Assembly: GCA_029532415.1 (NCBI GenBank)
Contig: JAQOTA010000060.1
Span: 1,550,001 to 1,614,000 of the forward strand
Length of the DNA: 64,000 nt
Direction: 5' to 3'
DNA from: Marasmius tenuissimus
Taxonomy: Eukaryota; Basidiomycota; Agaricomycetes; Agaricales; Marasmiaceae
The position numbers and the translations under genes were made by a program. The notes under the pieces are model-generated. The model did no database searches. It had not been told where the DNA came from and saw only the letters and a program-made list of their open reading frames with translations. Below are positions 1 to 10,793 of the stretch, one piece after another (position 1 is the stretch's first letter; each line of letters begins with the position of its first letter).

Positions 1-2113
1 GACCTATAATGGATTCTCCAAGGGTGTTCCCCCCGTCCTCGTTACCACCCCATTGATTGATGGTCGACAACATGACTTGGAAAACAGAAGACAAGATGTT
101 AGTTCCGCCCGCGCCGCCAACGGCCAGGTAAATGGTGCCATCGGCGTTCTCGATGATGGAAGGGACAGTCGATGAGAGAGGGCGTTTGAACGGCTCTGGA
201 TAGTTGACTAGGTGGGTGTGAGAGAGTAGTTGAAACGAGAAAGAAGAGAAGAGACACCGCACAAGGGGAAGGTCGAAGTCCGAAAGCATTAACTTTGCCA
301 GGCACGCTAAAGTCGTCCATCTGAGTATCACGAAGGTTTAGTATCTCATGGGAGGCGTTCAGCGCAAGAGAAAGGACCTCACCTCGTCGTTCAGAATGAT
401 CCCAGTCTCCGGATCCAAAACCTGCGACCCAAAGACCAAGTTGATCGTAGTCGTGAGTGACACTGCTGTGCCATTACGATCTATCACTGCAAGATGAGTC
501 TACAAAGACGGATCGAGAAATTTAGCGCCAAGCGGAAGAGAAAACGCAACGTATGACATACTGTTCCATGATCGGTTTTCACGTCGTAGATAGGGTTGTA
601 GTAGTCGGTGTCGTGAGTCCTGTCCTGGGAGCGGCGACGAGGTGATCAGCGTGAGCGACCCTGCGCAAATCCCTCATAAAACAAGCTTTTGTTCACGTAC
701 GTCAGTGATATTGCGGACCACGGCGTCCGCAAACTCTTTCTTGGGAACCTCGTCTATCAGTAGCGCGCTGGTAGCATTTCTAAATTTGGGGTCGCTGAGC
801 CTCGTCCTGGGGAGGAGATATAGAAAGATATAGATAAGGAGCGTATGGATGATAAGCTAGCCGGCAATCTGACTCTTTACATGACGTACCTCGCAGCAAA
901 TCCGTACTTGAGCGCCTCGACCAATCTGTGTGTATTGACCTCGTTACGTTCAGTGAAATTGTAATGCTCGGCGATGTTAAGCATGTGCAATAAGGCTGGA
1001 GAACATATTCAGTCCTCAAAGTTGAGTTATTGAGTATCGCGGGTGAATGTACTCACCCGGGCCAGAGGTCGGAGCCTTTGGCACATAGATTTTCTTCCCG
1101 AGATATGAGCCCACTAGGGACTGATAGACATCAGCCGTGTAGTTCTCAAAATCTGCTTTGGAAACTATGCCGCCATTATCTTGGATTTTCTTGACAAGAG
1201 AATCAGCAATTATTCCCTAGCGGAGAGATGGTCATGACGGAGCCCAGAGATCGACAAAACGGTGGATGAACCTTGTAGAAAGCGTCCGGCCCCTCATTGG
1301 CGATCAAAGATAACGTTTGCGATAAGTTCTTGTTGATGTAAATGTCGTTTTCCTTGAGCAGCGAGCCGTTCCGTGACCATATTGGTGACCAATCCGGGTT
1401 GTCGAGCATCAAAGTCTTGTAATCCTTATTGAATTGGTGCATGCAGTAGTCAGCCCCGGCTAGCGGAAACATCAGAAAACACTCACAAGAACCCGCTTAG
1501 CAAGTTCAGGACCAATTTTGTAGCCTTCTGCCAACTCTATCGCAGGCTGGAAAAGAATTTTCCATGGCAGTGAGCCCCATCTCTTATGCAGTTCTTCCAG
1601 TCCACGAATTTCGCCTGGAACGCCAGAAGACAAACCACCGAACTGAGATGAATTCGAGGTAGCTGAGTACATAGTACTGTTCGCCAAGGCTGGTGCTCTT
1701 TCTCTGAAGTCGATGGACCAAACTTCGGAAGTGTTATTGGAGCTATTTGTTGGGATACGGACGGTCATGAACCCTCCCCCGCCGATACCGGAGCTAAGCA
1801 CAACAGTCAAAGTCAGGAGACCATAGGGGGCCGAAAATCAAGACCAAGCTTACGAGAATGGCTGGACGACACCCAAGCACAAGACACCTGCGACGGCAGC
1901 GTCTACAGCATTCCCACCACTCTTGAGAATCTGTACACCAGTATCCGAACATAACCTGTGGTCAGTTGCAACCGCACCATGGCGAGACGAGACGAGAACT
2001 GCGGGGTTGTCGGTTCCAGAAGTAGCGCTAGCTGCTGCCAGGGAAGTTGCAAGAGTGAAACAGAGAAGCTTTACGACAGGATGTACGGGACGCCTCCTCT
2101 GCTGACGGGCCAT
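1..2113 (-). CDS. Gamma-glutamyltranspeptidase (GGT paralogue 1), 3' end cut by window edge
   Basis: Hydrolyses or transfers the gamma-glutamyl group of glutathione and its conjugates; family members are secreted or vacuolar/plasma-membrane N-terminal nucleophile hydrolases. Read on the minus strand, the protein starts MARQQRRRP, followed by a hydrophobic signal-anchor (about residues 12-30) and the family block [15 protein letters not shown]...[10 protein letters not shown]. Later exons give [22 protein letters not shown] (substrate-binding Arg), DHGT followed by HLAVIDRNG (the Thr of DHGT is the expected self-cleavage nucleophile), [29 protein letters not shown] and GGAGG. An intron with a normal GT donor lies directly after the nucleophile Thr codon. 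The ATG at 2113 is used because the upstream extension has only a TTG. The last exons lie beyond position 1. Relative to paralogue 2 (10794-13217) it has a short Gly/Asn insertion after the QWG block near the edge. Confidence 0.93.
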
Positions 2114-2690
2114 GGTTGGTACTGATCGAGGTAAGAGGGGGGTTGACAATGGGAACTTGAGCAGGTTGATTTATATATCCCACTTGAACTCTTCCGAAAC
2201 ACCGACGAGCTGATAGAGTGCTGATTCCCCACTCCAATCAAATATCCGGGAAGGGCATATGAACGGATGACTGATGGCCCTGGGTCATCCAGACTGGATT
2301 ATTTATGCGAATCAGAGCCTGACGCACGTAAAAGCACGCGAATTTTGCATGAAATTCCTTATAATAGATCGTCTCCAGTGTCTATTGTCGGAATATCGAG
2401 GGTGGCAGTAGTTCCAAATCCAGCGTACCGAAATTTGATGAGAAGCATCACCAGAGAGTCCTAGAACAACGAACATTCGTCAGCCTTCTGTACGAGAAAA
2501 AGGCGGATGTGACTGTCAAGGTGGAAGTTCTGGAGCGTCAATCATAATGCCAGCGCCAATTGTAAGAAGTATGGTTAGGGTTATAACTCGTCGCCTGTCA
2601 GGAATTTTTTGGGCGCTTTAGCAACCCCAGTCCCTTGACCGCACTCCACGTCCTCCTTCCTTTTCCTCTGGTAGCCTTTACCCCGCTACT
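2114..2690. other. Divergent intergenic region, GGT 1 / helicase
   Basis: About 580 nt between the start codons of two divergent genes. Apart from the TATA-like element near 2170, no conserved ORF, repeat or RNA gene was seen. It probably holds both promoters. Confidence 0.6.
2170..2177 (-). promoter_or_regulatory. TATA-like box upstream of GGT paralogue 1
   Basis: Reads TATATAAA on the minus strand, about 57-64 nt before the GGT ATG at 2113. The position suits a fungal TATA box with a short 5' UTR. Inferred from sequence only. Confidence 0.45.
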
Positions 2691-4968
2691 ATGTCCTTCT
2701 CTCTGCTACGCAGAGCTTGGACAGGGTCATTAACACGGTCCATAGGTATGTTTCCCACCATTAACGTGTTCCAATTCGTTCTTGACACTGGTCATAGCTT
2801 CCTGTCGTTCCCTTCGTACCCCCTCCAAAACATGTTACAGGTCCGCCTCGACCGCGACAGCCACTGTCTCGACCCTTGAAGGGACTCAGGACGATTCAAC
2901 GACCACGTCTCCTACTTTCAGGACAATCAAGGATGCTCTCTCTACCGGAACATACAAAGCAGTGACTGTTCAGCCATACAAGTTCCAGAACATGACACAA
3001 GTTCAGGAGGCAGTTCTCGGGCTTCTTCCAGATCTTGCGCTGCCCCACGCTGATGCAAAGAATCCTCGCGACGTGATGGTCCGGGCAAGGACGGGCACGG
3101 GCAAAACCCTGGCGTTTTTGGTACCTGCGATTGAAGCCCGGTTGAATATTCTGAAGGAAGCAGGCAAAAAGTTTATGCAGGAAAACGGTTCGGCTTCGGA
3201 TGACGGGATGGTTCAACAAGGTCAACGCGCTTTCGCGCGCGAGAACGTTGGCACGCTGATTTTAACACCGACTCGGGAACTTGCACTCCAAATTGCTAAG
3301 GAAGCCGCAAACTTGACCGCTCATCACCCCCACTTCCAAACCCACGTTTGGATTGGTGCCATGTCGAAAGGTATCCAGATGCGGGACTTCCAAAGACTCA
3401 GGCGGGACATTATCGTCGCCACCCCCGGACGTCTGCGCGATTTGATTGAAAATGAACCAGATGTCAAGAATGCTCTGATGTCCACACGTCAGGTAAGACC
3501 TAGTGTATCTTGTCTGTCTGTTCTTTCTCTCATACCCAACTTCTAGGTCATCTTCGACGAGGCAGACACTATGCTTGAAATCGGTTTCCGAGACGATATC
3601 GAGGCAATCATGGAGCATCTACCGCCTACTCCAGAACGTCAGACCTTCTTATTCTCTGCGACCTTATCTTCCAAAGTTCGAGATATCGCGAGGAAGCACT
3701 TGGCCAAGGATCACACGTACATTGATTGCATAAAGGAGGAAGACTCGCCAGTCCATGCCGACATACCCCAGTACCACACTGTCGTGCCCAGTGCCTCTGA
3801 ACAAATACCTCATCTCCTTCGGCTCATCGCACACGACCAATTGACGCATCCTGGCTCTTCGAAAGTCATCGTTTTCCTCCCTACCACCAAGATGACTCAG
3901 CTTTTTGCGACTGTCCTCACACAATTCGGACGCTCAATTCTCCCTGCGGGAAACAAGACCCAAGTTCTGGAGATTCACTCGAAGCGCCCTCAGCACACAA
4001 GATCGAAAGTGTCTGAGTGGTTCAGAAACGACAAATCTGGCGCCTCTGTTCTTGTCACCTCGGACGTTTCAGCTCGGGGTGTCGACTATCCAGGTGTGAC
4101 CCGTGTTATTCAGATCGGTATTCCCTCCAGCAGGGAGCAATACATTCATCGTGTCGGACGAACTGGACGTGGTTCAAAGGCAATCCAAGGCCGTGGCGAC
4201 TTCGTTTTGTTGCCTTGGGAGGTCGGTTTCGTCTCATGGCAACTCACCGACATTCCCATCCGACCGATCACCGTAACAGAGCTGAAATCTCAGCTGTCGA
4301 GCTTGGCAGAGAAGCACGACGAATCTCCCGACAGTTACGTCCCTCGGTCGACATCACCACCAACACGCCCTTACGGTCGCACCCAGAAATTCGCCATCAC
4401 CAAATTCCAAGCCCCTTATACACCTCTTTTGGAAGAGTTTGAGCGTTTACCAACAGAAGTCGGTGGTCAGCTCGATTCCGAAGCCATTCGGGAAACTTTC
4501 CTCTCCCTTGTCGGTTACTATTGCTCCAAGAGTACCGAGCTTCGAGTGAGCACTAATGTTATCCTCGATGGCTGCAAGTCATGGACCAAGGAAGCACTTG
4601 CACAAGATGAGGCTCCCCACGTTTCTCCGCTTCTTCTTGCCAAGCTCGGTATAGCAGACCATCAGAAGAAGAGTTTCGGTAACAGAGGACGTTACATCGG
4701 CCCTAACAGGGGACACGCTACGCCGTTCCGACCAGGAAGAGAGAAGGTGAACAGAAGGTCAGAATGGGCGTACAACGGCCGTGATTCGAGGGAGCCTGAT
4801 GAAGAGTCAGAGCAGTATAGGCCCTCGCGATATGGCAAAGGATCCTCGTTTCAGTCTGGTCGCCCATCAAGGCGAACGTCGTCTTTTGGCGATAGACCTC
4901 AGTTCGACCGCCCTCGAAGGGAGCGGACATGGGGCAATCAACGCTCTTCGCAGGAATGGTCTTCGTAG
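2691..4968 (+). CDS. Mitochondrial DEAD-box RNA helicase (MSS116-like)
   Basis: ATP-dependent RNA helicase, expected to help splicing, translation or ribosome assembly in mitochondria. Three exons: 2691-2745, 2798-3492 and 3547-4968, giving 723 residues. All family motifs are visible: ARTGTGKT (I), PTRELALQ (Ia), TPGRL (Ib), DEAD (II, just after intron 2), SAT (III), VIVFLPT (IV), TSDVSARGVDYP (V) and HRVGRTGR (VI). The N-terminus MSFSLLRRAWTGSLTRSI continues into a stretch rich in Arg/Ser/Thr and poor in acids, a good mitochondrial presequence. The tail after about residue 590 is rich in Arg, Gly and Ser, as in RNA-binding tails of the Mss116/CYT-19 group. The first intron is placed with its acceptor at 2797 because that gives an open frame; the later AG at 2840 does not. 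Confidence 0.93.
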
Positions 4969-5182
4969 GCCCTAAAATCACGCACTTGCCGTCGAGCCAG
5001 ATTCAAATCGTAGGCTCGCCGTTGTTTTCGGATATCTACCCTATCATCTACTTTGGATAAAAGTATTATAATTGGTGTATCGTACAAGCAGCTCATAGAC
5101 AAGGTTAAAGGATAAACAAAGAGAAAAGATGTCGCCGACGTATGTAAGTGTAAGAAACAGGAGGTCTGAACGCAGATGTTCA

Positions 5183-6429
5183 CTACGGCTTGTCAATTCT
5201 AGCCACAAGAGGCTGCCCTGACGGTGAGGGTACCAACCGGAACGGTACCTGCGGTGAGGGTAAGGCTCTCTGTTAGTTCACGATGTCTGTAATTACTAAT
5301 GACAGGACTGAGCAAGACAAACCCACCCCGATGTGAGCCAAAAATAGATTGATGGACGCCTCACGGGGGACGTCCGCGACCAAACCTGGAGTGGGAGGAA
5401 CTTGTGGGGAAGCCTTCATGATATCTACACCGTGCTCCAGCAAGAGCGCCTCGAGGTCAGTGGGAGAAAGCGACCATAATTTTCCCAAGTTGTCAGGGAA
5501 TTTTTGGGCCGGAGACTCTACAGCTGTAGCAGAATCATCAGGAGAGTCGGTGCTGGAGATGTCCCCACGGACAGGTGGAACGAGAGGGTATAGAGTGTCC
5601 GCAGATGACTTTAAGCAGGAGTTCATGCGGCGAGCTTCCCTGTAAATATAATTGCTTGTCATCTGTCTGTCACCAGAAATGTGCCCGTACTTGACACTCA
5701 CATATTGTGGATGTTCGTCTTGATTTCGAGAATCTGCCTTTTGTGACCCTTGACTTGGTCCCGAAGTTCTCCCGGAAGACGCTCTAAGAGCTATCAGGGG
5801 AATAAATCAGATCGACTCCGATCATCCAAAAGAGGACATGTATGCCTACCAAACGGCCCACCCTTTCAGAAACCTTGCGTTGAATTTCGTCGTGCATAGC
5901 CGATACCGCTGCATCACGCAGCCTTTCGCGTATATCGTCCTTGACACGCTCTTGTAGGTCTCGTCGTAGTGTCTCTATCTGAGCGTCGTAGAGTTTCATC
6001 TGCTGTTCAAGTCTTTCCCGTATTTCCTTGATCTGCAAGCAGTGAGAAGCTGGTTGGGGAGTAGCTCGGCGTCGATCTGAGGTTTGGACTCACATCTTCC
6101 GACGCCTTGATCGCGGGTGCTAAACCCGCCAACTCTTCGGTTTGTTTTCCTACAAGACGAAAAGTCTTCCCCAGAGCATTGACAGTAGACTTCATCGTAG
6201 CGAGGAGGTCCGCTACTGCCCGCATCTCCGGGGAGATCTGTTTTCCGTCGAGAGGAGTCAAGCAACCCAAGACAGAGGACTTATGGATCTTCGAGGATTG
6301 GTAGTTCGAGGCCATATCGAAAAGGGTCGATGCTGAATTTGGGGGACTTTCCGTGACAAGGAGGTCAAGGTCCGCAGTGTTGATAGTTAGAGGATCCTTC
6401 CTGCTTCTGGTATTTGTATTTGAGGCCAT
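5183..6429 (-). CDS. Coiled-coil protein of unknown function (FLAHIG family, copy A)
   Basis: Function not recognised. The protein starts MASNTNTRSRKDPLTINTAD. A first helical block (about residues 70-120, EMRAVADLLATMKSTVNALG) is followed after an intron by a long charged helix (IKEIRERLEQQMKLYDAQIETL..., then ERVKDDIRERLRDAAVSAMHDEI) that looks like a coiled coil, and by an acidic, proline-containing linker. The C-terminal block reads LSPTDLEALLLEHGVD...EASINLFLAHIG; a last intron (5249-5326) then leads to a short end VPFRLVPSPSGQPLVARIDKP. A related gene is at 48077-49204, sharing the helix-coil order and the terminal N-x-FLAHIG motif. Short introns and consistent phase support a real gene. 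It could be a structural or scaffold protein; nothing shows an enzyme. Confidence 0.75.
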
Positions 6430-7007
6430 AATTTGCTAGACGCTGGTGAGCCTTGAGAGTAATCGTCGATTTGGATAAGACCGCAGCGCTTTGTGGGACG
6501 TCGTAGGAAGCTTGACACTGCGGGCCATGAGGTCAATATATCATAGCTTCTGGATTCTCGCCGTGCGCACTTCGTCCGGAACTGGAAACCGCTGGTGATA
6601 CGACGCCTCTAGTGCTGTCCATCGGCCTCGAGGTTGAAACGTGCTAGAACTTTATCCGTAAATCCCATTGCAGGAAGGTAGTGAATGACTCTTTACTCAC
6701 CAACGCAAGGTGTCTCCCCTCTACAATTTTGGCAAGTCTCGAATCATCCCCGCTTCGTATATCGTTCGAGAAAGTTGAGGGAAAGTATCCATTGAATGGC
6801 TTTGCAGGCTGGTGAAGGCCCGAGATTAAACCGGACAGAAAGGTTAAGTTGCAAGTCATCCATGGATTGAATGCCTGCCACCTGCTTGCCTAGAATACCT
6901 CGGCAACTGCCGTCTTGCAAGTTACAGGCGCCATCGGGCGCCTAATATCCTCCCTTCCGTCAACTTCGACCTTGGTTCTGCAACCGCCGGGACCCAACCC
7001 CCCATCA
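6430..7007. other. Divergent intergenic region
   Basis: About 580 nt between the start of coiled-coil copy A and the inferred start of the F-box gene. Contains an AT-rich TATA-like stretch (caatatatcat, about 6533-6543). Short ORFs here (6644-6859 minus, 6915-7127 plus) have no family features and are not called as genes. Confidence 0.5.
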
Positions 7008-8764
7008 TGTCTGGAAATCATGCAAGAAGGAAGTCCAGCATCTCTCTCGAACCTTGGATGTATGGTGCTACAATTGGTGCGAGAACAGTATAATTACTTG
7101 TGTATCAACAACGGCGCTGACTATTAATCTCCGTCACGCCAGACTACAGACTATTGTTGGAGAAGTACGACCTCAAAATTAGAGAAACAGAGGAGAAAGC
7201 AAGGTCTCTCAAGTCTCGAAGGAATCTGGTTGTCCCAGTCTGCCGCCTTCCTACCGAAATCCTCGCCGACGTCTTCGCACTTTGCAATGCGCTCGAACCC
7301 GAGGAGATTCACGGCCTTCGCAATACTGCTCGAAAGCAGCCCACGTCGATAAGCCTCAAGCACGTCTGTCGGCACTGGCGAACCGTAGCTTTGAATAGCC
7401 CGTCCGTATGGTGCTCCCCCAACTTCGCGTTTCCCGTACTGGCTCGAGAAATGCTCCAGCTCTCCAAGTGTGCTCATCTTTCGATTGATGCCCACGTCTC
7501 ATGCACTCCCAACTTCAGGCTTGACGTTTTATCTGAGGCACTGAAACACATCTCCCGGACGAGGTGCTTATTCATCGAGGCCAGAAAGGCTGATATAGAG
7601 ACAACACTCTCAGCCGTTACCGAACCTGCGCCTTTCCTTCGTTCTATGCAATTGGTCTGTCATCCACCAGCAGATGCCATAGCCCTGCCCGAAAATTTTC
7701 TCGGCGGTGATGCCCCTAGGCTGTGTCGTCTGGAATTACACCGGTGCCAGATCCCATGGAATACCCCTTTTCTCAGGAATCTCACGTCCCTCCACATAGA
7801 CTGGTCAGGGTACCGCTGTCGAAGACCTCTCACGACCGCGCAGTTCGTTGACACGTTCCAAAAAATGTCCCGACTGGTGGTTCTTGAGCTTCGAAATTGT
7901 TTACCGCTATATGCGAATTCATTTGATACCCCAGAGTGTGTGGTCTACTTCCCTCACCTCCGGCATCTCACGCTCGCATCTACCGAGCTGCAATGTGCCA
8001 ACATCTTGGAACTTGTGTCCTTCCCAAGTACCGCAATCATCACCCTACTCTGCGAATCATCTACAAGGGACGTTCAACCCTTTTTCTCAACTCTCTCCAA
8101 CCTGTTTTCGTCTACCCTCCACGGTGGTCGGTTCATAGGATCCGCCGAAATCCTCTTTCGATCCCAATCAATCGGCCTTAAGACATGGAGCACCGCCAAC
8201 CCTGGAAATTCGAAACCCTCACTTCTTCCGTGCCTCGACCTTCAGTTCGATTGGCGTGGAGCGTATGAAGCCGTGATGGCGGCTGCACTGGGATCTCTTC
8301 CATTCGCTGATGTTCGTACCATTTGCGTTTGCTCGAACAAACACGACCTTCCTGCTCAGGTGATTGTTGACCACTTTGGCTCGCTTTGCCAGCTAGAGAA
8401 GATCACGATCACGAATTGTGTCATTGGGTTCATCGAGGCGATTGGGCGAACCGCCCCGAACGACCCGTCCGTTAGCCAGCACTCCATTCTCACACCGGCT
8501 TTCCCCGCCCTTCATACGCTGGAGCTTAAGGAGATATCGCTGTACTCACCCCCACCTGATACTAGGAGGTACATGAACGGCCTCTTGGCTGCCCTCGAGT
8601 GGCGTCTGAAGAATGCAGCTGGCGTGCGGAGACTTGTATTCCATCGATGCTGGTATCTTTTCCGTGATGATGTCAAATTGATCAATGATCTTGTTGAAGA
8701 GATAGAATGGGATGGCCTTGAGAAGGACTATGGGGAGAGGAAGAGAAGAATATCGGGATCTTAG
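7008..8764 (+). CDS. F-box / LRR-like protein
   Basis: Likely substrate-recognition subunit of an SCF ubiquitin ligase; mushroom-forming fungi carry large, fast-evolving families of these. After a helical lead (LLEKYDLKIRETEEKARSL) comes the F-box-like core VCRLPTEILADVFALC...LKHVCRHWRTVALNSPSVW, then about 400 residues of irregular leucine-rich segments (e.g. LRNLTSLHIDW, FPHLRHLTLAS). The large exon has no in-frame ATG before a stop, so an upstream exon is needed: ATG at 7008, exon 7008-7059, intron 7060-7142 (GTATGG donor, CTGAC branch-like site, CGCCAG acceptor), which joins in frame to give MSGNHARRKSSISLEPWYYR and 557 residues. The first exon is inference. Target unknown. Confidence 0.82.
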
Positions 8765-9083
8765 CGTGGAGTATCAAGTATGTTTTCCAGTATTTAGACG
8801 ATTTAGACGAGAGTTATCATAGTGGAAGGGCTAATCGTTGGATATCTATAGTTACTGATATATTTATGCTTCATATAACTTACTTTGATACACACATAAA
8901 AAACAGGTCATTATCAAACTCCCCAATCGACGGATTGTACTGGAATCATGGCGAGCGCGACGCGCCTACAGTGTACACGCGCTACGTGACGATCACCTGA
9001 CACGTGAAATCTGTCACCACTTCAAGTTCTTGTCTCGGCAGTGACTCTTCCTCTGTCCTTCATCACCCTCGACCTCCGTTCAG
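8765..9083. other. Intergenic region
   Basis: About 320 nt, the 3' flank of the F-box gene and the promoter of the Orc6-like gene. Nothing recognisable beyond AT-rich 3' flank sequence. Confidence 0.5.
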
Positions 9084-10453
9084 ATGAACGCCCACAAGAA
9101 TGATATAGAAAACTTCTGCAAAAGCCAAGGATGCAATGCGGAAACAAGGAGAAAGGCTGTCGAATACCTGCACACGGTCCGCACAAAGGAAGCTCGCCTC
9201 AAGTCTGTAAACGCCATGGTACCTGGATGCGCTTATCTGGCGTCGCAAAGGTGTGTGGTGCATTATTCTCTTGGTACTCCGACTAAAAGCAATAACAGAT
9301 TGCAAACGAACGAGATCACTCTGGATGTCGCTATCCGAAAGTCGTGTTTGAAGCGAGCTGAATTCGAGAAGGAGCTTGAGACGATTCGCAGTCTTTTACC
9401 CGACGATACAAGCCCAAAACGACGAGAACGACGAATGCGGGAATATGATGATCTCATTAGGAAGTACCGGCTTTCTGTTTCACGCATGAGTCTGGACCGT
9501 TGGCTTGGGGAGGCAGAATCGGAGGTCTCGAGTGCTGGTAGAAGGAAAATTGACGTGGGGTCGGTCTTAGGGAGATGTGCTATATTTCTCTGGCTATACA
9601 ATGTCACACAGGTCCGTGCGCTCTTGAACTTGTTTTACGGCTGTTAACATCCTCTCAGGAAGAGCCGCTGAACCAACAAGATTTCGTCGCTGATAATGAC
9701 CTCAATTCCGGTAATTTCAACACAATATTCTCGTCAATACAACGTCAATGCAGAGAACTGGAGAAGGAAATCTCGCAAGAGAGCGAGCGGCCACCTGAAG
9801 CTCCGACTCCTTTCCAACTTCCAGTCGCTACACCGAAAACTTCAACTCGAAAACGACCTTTACGAGAGCTACCGTCAAGAGATACTAAACGGCCGAAGAT
9901 AGTGGAGCTAGAAACTGGAGAAATAGATACACCCACCCAGACGCGATCACAGACGCCAGCTTCTGCAGACGTCGAAATGCTACCTCCCCCGTTCCCTACG
10001 AAAACTCCGTCAAAACGGCCAGGCCCGTTTGGCGGGAATTCTACACCGTCGTCCTCTCGGCAGCAACTGCTGAATATACGGGCTAGTGCTACTGGTTCCG
10101 CATCTCCGACGCGTCGCCCGCAGGTCTTCCCCGAGACCCCACGCGCTGAGCCGGTCACTCCCTCACGGCGGCAATCGACACGGGCGGAGGTAGCAATCCC
10201 AGAGTCTCCATCAAGACTTTCGCGAACTCCTCGCCAGACCCGCTCAGAGGATCTGATGGACGTCGATTCCCCGTCATCCGAGGATGAAGAGGATGTAGAA
10301 GACATGGCTCTCCCGAGACGCTACCGACCCGTATTTCGCGATCGTGACCAATGGAACGCCTGGGATCCGCAGTTGAAGTCTGACTGCAAACGAGGGAAAA
10401 CGTTGATTCAGAAGAGGATTGAGCTTTATGGGAACCCATTTGAAGCATCTTAA
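9084..10453 (+). CDS. Orc6-like origin recognition complex subunit
   Basis: Candidate small subunit of the nuclear origin recognition complex, which loads MCM helicases. Three exons (9084-9250, 9299-9611, 9659-10453) give 424 residues. The first about 160 residues are all-helical and fit two cyclin/TFIIB-like repeats of Orc6: lobe 1 around ETRRKAVEYLHTVRTKEARL...GCAYLASQ then TLDVAIRKSCLKRAEFEKEL; lobe 2 around LIRKYRLSVSRMSLDRWLGEAE and LGRCAIFLWLYNVTQ. The middle (about 190-370) is disordered and rich in Ser/Pro/Thr, with many SP/TP sites (candidate CDK sites, as in yeast Orc6) and basic RKR and KRP motifs. The C-terminal helix has WNAWDPQLKSDCKRG. The call rests on fold pattern and architecture, not on a unique motif; another cyclin-fold nuclear protein is possible. 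Confidence 0.6.
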
Positions 10454-10793
10454 AGATGTCTCAAAGACGTCTGTATTTTCATCAAGGTTCGGAAGGGTTG
10501 TAATTTTACACCGCATAACTTGTAGCAATAGCTGGTACTCTAGGATTCCATAGAATATACCCAACGCAGTGACACGCACGAACTTCTTTAGCGAGGTTTT
10601 GACCTTAGGTTTGCACAGACAAGTATTACACGTCCGCGCCAGCATCCCGGCCGGCCCGTCGTTGCCGTACTTACTCATCCAGAATTTCATGCTCACCAAT
10701 CTTTCGGAGAGTGATAAGTACCGTAGTGCTTTATCGCGGGTATAACTACCCAAGGCAGAGGAGGAGCTTCGTTTCTGTCATTTCCAGGCACTT
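10454..10793. other. Intergenic region
   Basis: About 340 nt between two plus-strand genes. The minus-strand ORF crossing it (10274-10753) is a shadow with no family features. Nothing else seen. Confidence 0.5.

Noticed and set aside
2841..2879. Helicase first-intron acceptor at 2840
   Set aside because: Joining exon 1 to 2841 breaks the frame; the acceptor at 2797 keeps it and gives a better presequence.
6644..6859. Minus-strand ORF of 71 codons
   Set aside because: No family features; sits in the divergent promoter of two real genes.
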